A DNA stretch of 64,000 nt. Origin: Leptobrachium leishanense. Taxonomy: Eukaryota; Chordata; Amphibia; Anura; Megophryidae. Positions 54,291-64,000 of this stretch are shown here, piece by piece; within the stretch, counting starts at the first letter, position 1; the number at the start of each line of letters is the position of its first letter. The DNA lies in contig CM019066.1 of NCBI GenBank assembly GCA_009667805.1, positions 121,152,692 to 121,216,691 of the forward strand, in the 5' to 3' direction. Both the position numbers and the translations under genes were made by a program. Below the pieces are notes generated by a model. The model had not been told where the DNA came from, did not search any database, and saw only the letters and a program-made list of their open reading frames with translations.

Positions 54291-55548
54291 CACTCCACGG
54301 ATATAATAAGTGATAAATAAACGAAAATATCGTGAAGTACGCTCGGAACCACCCCGAGTGGAGAAATCCGCAAACCTATTATGGGCAGAAAAAATAAGTA
54401 CTGGCCAGATGACCGGCTGCCTCTCCCCGCTCAGTATAACTCGTACCACATACGGGTACAATCTGGCGGACTTCAAATTTCACAACCTCCCCCCACCCGG
54501 CCTGTTCAAGAAAGGGATCCGAAGACCAAATTCAAAACCTTCCTATAGAAACACTGCCCCCCACGCCTACTGTAAAGCCTTAGCCAAGGCAACCTCCCAT
54601 CCCCAGATAACCCGACTGAAGGGACCCCTTGGCTTGGGCCGCTTAAATTATTATTATTATAATTATTTTATTATTATTATTATTGTTTTATTTACTTATC
54701 ATCCCTAGACGACTCAGCCTAAAATCCAGGCGCTTCCTCAAAAGGAAACAAAGGAAAAAGCTCACAATATATTTCCCTCTCAAAATCTTCTCCCTGACCC
54801 ACTGTTTCAACGAACCCAACCATAACTCATTAAAATCCCGTAATCCCTACAGAAATGAACCGACTTCACCCCCAAACCAATGGTCATATTACCTGCACCC
54901 GGCGCTGCAGATAAAGATCTAGCTACTAGAAACAAAACAGCGACACCAATTCCCCCAGATGGAACTCCAGCGGAACCTGAGGAAAAATTGTACCTAAAAA
55001 ACCGAAAGCATTATCTTAAACCTCCCAAAACGGAAATCCTTGACCAACCATACTCCTTGAAAGAGGGCTCTGTGCCCCCCATTAGGCCCCTATCATGCCT
55101 AGAAGGTGAAATCTAAAAAAACTGCCACCCCATCTCCCCCTCTGCTGAACCATCTGAATCAGAATAGTGAGCTACCAAAGAATGCAACTCCCCACCACTA
55201 TATATCAGATCTGTAGATCTGCCTGCAATACTCATTTTAGGTGTATTCCCACCTGATGCAAACTCCTGAAAAAAAAGGAGCAAACTCACTTTTTTTTTTT
55301 AATAACACCTTCAGCACCAGTGTGAGAGCTGGACAGTAATTTGTCCTTTCTACCCCCCTTACTAGCTACCCCCCTGCCACTTTCCTGCTGTAAACAATAA
55401 TAAACCTCCGCTGTGACAGAACTGACAGGGCCCAAGCTCCTACCTGAACACTTCCTGGTAGTACGTGAACCTGCGCTAGGCCCAAATGCGTCAGACCCGG
55501 TTTCCACCCTGCTGACCGAACTCTCTCTGCCCCTCAGCGACTCTTAGG

Positions 55549-57418
55549 ATCCACCCTAAATTATTAAAAGAGCTCAGTGATGTAATAGCAAAACCGTTAA
55601 CAGATTTATTTAACCAATCCTTGTTAACGGGAGTCGTCCCAGAAGACTGGAAATTAGCAAATGTTGTGCCCATTTACAAGAAGGGTAGTAGGGAGGAATC
55701 GGGGAACTATAGGCCAGTTAGTCTTACGTCAGTAGTGGGGAAATTAATGGAAACCATGTTAAAGGAAAGGATTGTTGAACATCTAAAAACACATAGATTA
55801 CAGGATCAGAAACAACATGGGTTTACCTCAGGGAGATCATGCCAAACTAATCTTATTGATTTTTTTGATTGGGTAACAAAAATAATAGACACAGGTGGTG
55901 CAGTAGACATTGTTTATTTAGATTTCAGTAAGGCTTTTGATACTGTTCCGCATAGAAGGCTTATCAATAAATTGCAATCTTTGAGTTTAGATTCCAATAT
56001 TGTTGACTGGATTAGGCAGTGGCTGAGTGACAGACAACAGAGGGTTGTGGTAAATGGAGTTTATTCGGCGCAAGGTCTTGTTACCAGTGGGGTACCTCAG
56101 GGGTCAGTACTTGGACCCATTCTCTTTAATATTTTTATTAGTGATATTGCAGAAGGTATTAATGGAAAAGTATGTCTTTTTGCTGATGACACAAAGATTT
56201 GCAACAGGGTTGACGTTCCTGGAGAGATCAGCCAAATGACAAATGATTTAGGTAAACTAAAAAAATGGTCGGAGTTGTGGCAATTGAGTTTTAATGTGGA
56301 TAAGTGCAAGATAATGCACCTGGGACGTAAAAACCCAAGGGCTGAATATAGAATATTTGATACAGTCCTAACCTCAACATCTGAGGAAAGGGATTTAGGG
56401 GTCATTATTTCAGAGGATCTAAGGGTAAGTAGTCAATGTAATAGAGCAGCAGGAAATGCTAGCAGAATGCTTGGTTGTGTAGGGAGAGGTATTAGCAGTA
56501 GGAAAAGGGAAGTGCTCATGCCACTGTACAGAGCACTGGTGAGACCTCACTTGGAGTACTGTGTGCAGTACTGGAGACCGTATCTCCAGAAGGATATAGA
56601 CATCTTAGGCTGGGGTCAGACCAGCGCACTTTTAACGTGCGTTCTGGCGCACATAATTACGGCCGCACTAGCAGCAAATGACGGGCAATGACGGACAATA
56701 TACGAAGTACGGTCGCACGAAAGTCCGGCCGCGCAACGCAAGTGGAAAACGAACGCATTTTTTCGAGAACGCCGAACCGCTAGTACGGACGTACAGAGTG
56801 CGCAGCTGCGGCGTAGCGGTGTGTGTGCGTGATTAGGAGATGTCAGACACTGCTAATGTCCAGCCTACATAACGTCCAGACGCAAAAAGAGTTTTATTGA
56901 CGATCCGAAAAAATCACGCACGGAAAATGCGCATCGTATGACCGTTTTCGCGCACTCCGTGAAAAAATACGTCAATTCGTTCGGACGCACTTTTTTACGT
57001 TCGCGTGTAAAAATGCTTTCGTTTGACCCTAGCCTTTGAGAGAGTTCAGAGAAGGGCTACTAAAATGGTGTACGGCTTGAAGGAGAAAAGTTACCAGGAA
57101 AGGCTTAATGATCTTAACATGTACAGCTTGGAAAAAAGACGAGACAGAGGAGATATGATAGAAACATTTAAATACGTAAAGGGAATCCACAAGGTAGAGG
57201 AAGGGAGTATATTTAAAAGGAAACAAAATAGCAAAACAAGAGGACATAGTCTTAGATTAGAGGGGCAAAGGTTTAAAAGTAACATCAGGAAGCATTATTT
57301 TACTGAGAGGGTGGTGGATACATGGAACAGTCTTCCAGTAGAAGTGGTAGAGGCCAAAACAGTAATTGAATTTAAGCAGGCATGGGATAGGCATAAGGCT
57401 ATCCTAAACAAAAGATAA
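55549..57418 (+). pseudogene. CR1 ORF2 RT (copy B): intact RT frame broken only by a MITE
   Basis: Open from the truncation point: [77 protein letters not shown], catalytic CLFADDTKICNRV (FADD intact), LGVIISEDLRVSSQ and LVRPHLEYCVQYW, to 56604. The MITE (56608-57034, with TTA before it) then interrupts the gene; it resumes in frame from 57038 with RVQRRATKMVYGLKEKSYQE to the stop at 57418. The endonuclease and N-terminus are lost by 5' truncation. Copy A in the same place has no MITE. Confidence 0.92.
56605..57037. mobile_element. Harbinger-type MITE M7 inside CR1 copy B
   Basis: The 427-bp element (56608-57034) starts GGCTGGGGTCAGACCAGCGC and ends CGTTTGACCCTAGCC. Flanks are TTA and TTT; copy A of the CR1 has an undisturbed single TTA in the equivalent sequence (GACATCTTAGAGAGAG, inverted near 30850), so it serves as the empty site. 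The interior matches M3, M4 and M8. Confidence 0.95.
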
Positions 57419-57780
57419 ATCCAGGTAAAGTATCCATGTAATTGGGCAGAATAGATGGGCCGAAAGGTTCTTATCTGCCGACATTTTTCTATGTTTCTAT
57501 GTTTCTATGTTTCTTCTCTTAGAAATAGGTCCATAGCCAGAACCCGCCTCTGGGCTAAGACGCTTCAGATGGAGGCCGAGCTTCAGACTCTGGCTCACCC
57601 ACAAATGCCATCGCCACTCTTGCCCTCACCCAAGACACACCTCGGGACCTAGCCGCTGACCTGACTTCCAAAATCAATTGCTCGAAATCTGCGCCTGTCG
57701 CCATCTCCATAAGAAAAAACGCCATGCTGGAGGTGCTGCACAGATGCTTCTTTCCAGGTTACCTCAGGAATAAAGGCTAG

Positions 57781-58149
57781 CAGAGCCCCTGCACGTGCAC
57801 CTTTTAACTGCTCCCTCGGCCCTGCCCCCTCATCCTCTCGCTCTCACTGCTACCCAAGAAAATACTCCAAGCGTGTTGGCATCAGGGGCAACTTAAGGGC
57901 CCTCCACCTGAGTTGTTCCAGGCCTTCTTTATATTGATCTCGGTCAGTCACAAAATTGGATTTACTGGTTGAAAGACATCCTCAAATAACCACTTGGAAA
58001 TCCAGCAAATATAATGAAGACATCTAGGCAGGGCCAATGCAAGCATTTTTGCCTACTTAAAAGAGGTTACGTTTTGGTGCCCCCCTTGACCATGCCATGC
58101 CATGCCAACCAGCATGGAGATGCATAATAATCTCTATTGGGAGTGTTTG
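57781..58149. other. Unannotated stretch
   Basis: Non-coding sequence between the DIRS 5' region and the minisatellite; may include the DIRS 5' terminus. Confidence 0.4.
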
Positions 58150-58730
58150 GTGTCTTCACGCAGTGCCAATGTATGCAGTGCCTGGTGCTCCTCCTTTGAC
58201 AATGTGGCAAAAGAGGGGCATGAGGCACTGCACAGATTGGTACTGTGGCACAAGAGAGCCACCAGGCACAGCCTAGATTGGCATTGTGGCACAGGAGAGA
58301 CACCGGGCACAGCCTAGATTGGCACTGTGGCAATCTATACTGTGTCAGGTGCCCCTCCAGTACCACAGTGCCAATCTAGGGTGTGTCTATTGCCCCTCCT
58401 TTGCCTCAAGACCAATCTATGCAGTGCCTGGTGCCGCTACTGTTCTACAGTGCCAATCTGCACAGTGCCTGGTGCCCCTCCTTTGGCAATGTGGCAAAGA
58501 AGGGGTACCAGGCACTGTATAGATTTGCACAGTGCCAAAGGAGGGACAACAGGCACTGCATAGATTGGCACTGTCTGTGACACAGGAAAGGGACCAGCCA
58601 GGCACAGCATAGATTGGCACTGTGGCACAGGAGGGGCACCAGGCACAGCATACATTGGCACTGCAATCTATGCTGTGCCTGGCGCCCTTCCTCTGCCATA
58701 GTGCCAATCTGTGCAGCCTGTGCCAGGCGG
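58150..58730. repeat. Minisatellite with inverted units (GCCAATCTATGCAGTGCCTG)
   Basis: Units of about 45-65 bp in both orientations: AGTGCCAATCTATGCAGTGCCTGGTGCCCC and its inverse AGATTGGCACTGTGGCACAGG. At least ten units; direct runs (58220-58330, 58600-58660) alternate with inverted ones (58340-58490, 58670-58720). Several long but meaningless open frames overlie it. No coding signal. Confidence 0.82.
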
Positions 58731-58881
58731 TGCCCCCTGTCTCTGCTGTGCCTCGTGGTGACTGTGCCCCTGCTGTGTCAATATACATAGGTGAAACGCA
58801 TTCGGTATCTACAGTTGTGCTCATAAGTTTACATACCCTGTCAGAATTTATGATTTCTTGGCCATTATTCAGAGAATATGA

Positions 58882-59050
58882 ATGATTATTATTATTATTT
58901 ATTAAGCGCCAACACATTCCGCAGCGCTGTACAAGGTGTAATGGGTAAAGACAGGACAATTCTACAATACATACAGGAGACAGGTCAGTATTCCTGCCAG
59001 CAGATCCATGAGGATATGAGGACCCTATTCCCGTGGGAAGTTACAATCTA
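58882..59050 (-). mobile_element. L2-type LINE 3' fragment in the Tc1 TIR
   Basis: (TTA)n then TTATTTATTAAGCGCCAACA, CATTCCGCAGCGCTGTACAA, and 120 further bases ending CAATCTAG. Tc1 text resumes at GATGACACAAAAAC. It is the inverted 3' tail of an L2-type LINE or a SINE with that tail; short GAT repeats at the ends hint at a TSD. Confidence 0.75.
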
Positions 59051-59397
59051 GATGACACAAAAACTTTTCTTTCACTCATGGTTAGTGTTTGGCTGAAGCC
59101 ATTTATTATCAGTTAAGTGTGTTTACTCTTTTTATATCATAATGACTATAGAAACTACCCAAATGACCCTGGTCAAAAGTTTACATACCCTGGTGATTTT
59201 GGCCTCACCATAACATGCACACAAGTTGACACAAATGGGTTTGAATGGCTATTAAAGGTAACCATCCTCACCTGTGATCTGTTTGCTTGTAATTAGTGTG
59301 TGTATTTGTGTGTAGAAAAGGTCAATGAGTTTCTGGACTCCTGACAGACCCTTGCATCTTTCATCCAGTGCTGTACTGACGTTTCTGGATTCTGAGT

Positions 59398-62255
<2,858 letters not shown>

Positions 62256-62375
62256 TGTAAACATTTGATCAGATTCTTTTGTGTAGTTTCTGCTGTCATT
62301 ATGACTTGGGGGTCAAACTCTGAGCAATCAATAAATGGGTTAGTAACTAATTGTAGGCTACTGCTGTTGCAATGA

Positions 62376-62505
62376 TGTTACAGTTACAAGTATTTATAAA
62401 GCATTAACAAGTTCCGCAGCGCTGTACATTGAGTGAGACAGAATAACAAATATACATACAAGTTAAACACACAGCACAGTACAAGAGAGGACTCGAGAGC
62501 TTACT
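62376..62505 (-). mobile_element. L2-type LINE 3' fragment
   Basis: TTACAGTTACAAGTATTTAT, AACAAGTTCCGCAGCGCTGTAC, and 80 bases related to the start of copy B (15878-16010: ACATACAAGTTAAACACACAG). Inserted close to the truncated right end of Tc1 copy B. Confidence 0.75.
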
Positions 62506-63002
62506 ATCGCATTGGCGTTCCCAAAAAGGTGAATTCAAACAGTGGAAAAGGAAGCTTTCTTTTTAATTACCCTCTCGGGATCATCAAAGCTTTAATTAGT
62601 ATAACTATTTTAACTGAAGAACATATGGGTTCAGTAACATATCACTATAGCCATCATAGAATTGCCATTCTACATATACACAGTAGGTGGTGCTATGTTG
62701 CCAAAATATCTCTTTGCAACTTATTCTGCTGCATGAAGATGTTATAGGGAATATATTTTTTAGTTAACATAAAATCATTTAAAGTGAAACTATATTTTAA
62801 AAAATTACTAGAAGAATATCCAGGGCTTAACTATTAATAATTAACTACAGTTTCTGTCACCATGACCACATCAATAAGCTTGGTGGTTAGAGTGTTCCTT
62901 TTTACTCTGGAATTTGACCAGCAATTCACATGGCACAGTACATGAGGAAATTACTACTCTTGATTAACTTATCCTCTGTTAGAATGACTCCAGAAAGACT
63001 CT
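62506..63002. other. Unannotated stretch
   Basis: AT-rich; no gene or repeat recognised. Confidence 0.4.
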
Positions 63003-63893
63003 CGGGGGGTTATTCAGGGACATTTCGGTGCTCTCTCCTTCCCTGCACTTTGGGGAATCAAAGTTCCCCACCCTGCGGTGAATTCAGCAATCCCACCGAA
63101 CACCTGCCAAAAATCCACCGAAAACCCGCCAGAACCACTGCAAAAAACCTGCCGAGCACGTCGGAAAAAGCCGACGAGCCGCCTATCACAGCGCAGAGCA
63201 GCCACCGGAAAAAGCTGACAAGCTGTCGAATGGGGTTAAAAAAAAGTAACTATATTTATTTATTTATTTATTTGCAAAGTATTTTACCAGGAAGGATACA
63301 TTGAGATTGCTCCCGTTTTCAAGTATGTCCTGGGTATGCTTGAAAGTGTCAAAATTGAAACACTGTTTGCAAAAAAACTACTGAACGAAAATGCCTGGAA
63401 TTTATATATAAGGTCCTACGAATTAAAAGGTCTGTTACAGAAAAAAAACTGCTTTTAAAAAAAATTTTAAAAAAATTGTTGAAAAAATCCCGAAAAAGCC
63501 TAAAAGATCCTAAAAAAAAAAATCAATAAATAAAGAGACTTTTTACTGCAGATTAAAATAATAAATGGTTTACTAGGTATTGAATAAAAATATTTTTTAA
63601 CATTGAAACCTTTGGGGTTCGCCTGAATAAACCTGCCGAATGAAACCACTGAACAGCAAGGCCTGTCGGCATCTTTTCACTGCGGTTTGGTGTCTCTGAA
63701 TAGAATAACCATTGCTTCTCTATGGGGAATTTCACTGCCTTCGACCAGGCACCATACTTGCTGGCAGGTCGCTTAATTTAGCGAACTGCCTGCTCTCTGA
63801 ATGGCCCCAAAATAGCACCGGACGGGGGAAATTTCTTGTTCGGTGACTTTTCGGGGCCAGATCGTCTCTCTCTGAATAACCCCTTTCTATTCT
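63003..63893. mobile_element. Foldback element, copy 2
   Basis: The left tip GGGGGGTTATTCAGGGACAT is answered by the right tip CTCTCTGAATAACCCC (63877-63892). The part at 63470-63640 is the inverse of 46015-46140 in copy 1 (AAAGAGACTTTTTACTGCAG, TTTTTAACATTGAAACC), which joins the two as one family. Inner GC-rich segments (CCGAAAACCCGCCAGAACC, CCGGAAAAAGC) contrast with AT-rich arms. No coding frame of note. Confidence 0.65.
63255..63345. repeat. Short dispersed repeat (ATTTATTTATTT...TACCAGGAAGGATACATTG)
   Basis: (ATTT)n, then AAAGTATTTTACCAGGAAGG, ATACATTGAGATTGCTCC and GTTTTCAAGTATGTCCTGGG, which I recall as a common frog dispersed repeat with an (ATTT)n tail. Inserted in the left half of the foldback element. 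The class is not certain. Confidence 0.5.
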
Positions 63894-64000
63894 TTTCTGC
63901 AATGCCTTAAACATTACACTGTTTACACCAGGGATCAAACTACAGACCCCCAGATGTTTTATTGCCTACAATTCCCAGAATTATTTGAATGCAATAGACA

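Larger units (their letters stand above)
55541..57522 (+). mobile_element. CR1-type LINE (copy B), 5'-truncated, with 7-bp TSD
   Basis: The element (55548-57515) begins GATCCACCCTAAATTATTAA and ends ATTTTTCTATGTTTCTATGT with its (TTTCTATG)n tail. CTCTTAG lies on both sides (55541-55547 and 57516-57522). A MITE (M7) sits at 56608-57034. Coding matches copy A closely by eye, but with an intact catalytic site. It inserted in the DIRS gag region. Confidence 0.92.
55286..57725 (-). pseudogene. Putative DIRS gag, split by CR1
   Basis: From an ATG at 57725 (MAFFLMEMATGADFEQLILE) the minus strand is open to about 57553. On the other side of the CR1 insertion a Ser/Gly/Lys-rich frame (TAEVYYCLQQESGRG, GGRKDKLLSSSHTG) ends near 55286. 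Position upstream of RT and composition suggest gag; there is no recognised domain. CTCTTAG duplicates across the CR1 show the two halves were once continuous. Confidence 0.4.
50750..57780 (-). mobile_element. DIRS/Ngaro-type tyrosine-recombinase retrotransposon, decayed
   Basis: Read leftwards: putative gag (57725-57550 and 55507-55286), RT with its FDD motif (54290-53590), tyrosine recombinase (about 53330-52540) and SGNH-hydrolase segments (52270-50919). A CR1 element (55548-57515) interrupts the gag region. Limits at both ends are approximate since the split direct or inverted terminal repeats of this class were not found. Many stops and shifts are present. Confidence 0.75.

Noticed and set aside
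58417..58959. 180-codon minus-strand Cys/His-rich frame
   Set aside because: Cys and His spacing follows the minisatellite unit, not a zinc-finger pattern, and the frame crosses into the Tc1 TIR.

Overview
The window is repeat-dense vertebrate nuclear DNA with no bacterial-type gene organisation. The mix of families points to an amphibian, most likely a frog: Tx1/L1-type, CR1 and L2-type LINEs, DIRS-type tyrosine-recombinase retrotransposons, Gypsy elements, Tc1, two-gene PIF/Harbinger elements with many MITEs, and hAT elements carrying internal satellites. The Tc1 sequences at 58.8-62.3 kb and the CR1 tail made of TTTCTATG units resemble repeats known from frog genomes. That assignment comes from recognition of families, not from a search. 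No complete host gene is visible. One possible terminal exon (25009-25168) is the only non-transposon coding candidate.

Layout. 0-3.8 kb: 5' half of an L1-type LINE on the minus strand, with an intact ORF1 and the endonuclease part of ORF2. 3.8-7.9 kb: a two-gene Harbinger element, interrupted by a hAT element and itself inserted in Gypsy pol. 7.9-9.5 kb: Gypsy gag-PR-RT. 9.5-14.2 kb: hAT-derived sequence with a GT-rich minisatellite split by an L2-type LINE. 15.9-17.1 kb: a second L2-type LINE. 18.1-22.7 kb: three MITEs and a deleted Gypsy with a 901-bp LTR. 22.8-24.4 kb: a Tc1 element with a full-length open transposase. 25.6-26.8 kb: a MITE and an LTR-like fragment. 26.8-41.0 kb: one L1-type LINE about 6.0 kb long, with a 10-bp target-site duplication (TSD), split by an 8.2-kb hAT element that holds a second Harbinger element, a 29-bp minisatellite and a CR1 LINE. 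41.6-42.8 kb: a MITE carrying an L2-type fragment. 43.5-45.3 kb: a short chromodomain Gypsy with a rearranged LTR-LTR junction. 45.8-47.3 kb: a foldback element. 48.9-50.7 kb: a solo-LTR-like element. 50.8-57.8 kb: a decayed DIRS/Ngaro-type element with repeated SGNH-hydrolase segments, interrupted by a CR1 that carries a MITE. 58.1-58.7 kb: an inverted/direct minisatellite. 58.8-62.3 kb: a dead Tc1 split by a second copy of the solo-LTR-like element. 63.0-63.9 kb: a second foldback element.

How the parts relate. The history is successive nesting, and exact TSDs fix the order in several places: L1, then hAT, then Harbinger and CR1 (26.8-41.0 kb); Gypsy, then Harbinger, then hAT (4.9-9.5 kb); DIRS, then CR1, then MITE (50.8-57.8 kb); Tc1, then LTR (58.8-62.3 kb). 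The two Harbinger copies share an unusual layout: the transposase exon lies antisense inside the intron of the MADF accessory gene. The 2.1-kb Harbinger copy has the same termini and TTA/TAA duplications as seven short MITEs here, so it is their probable parent family.
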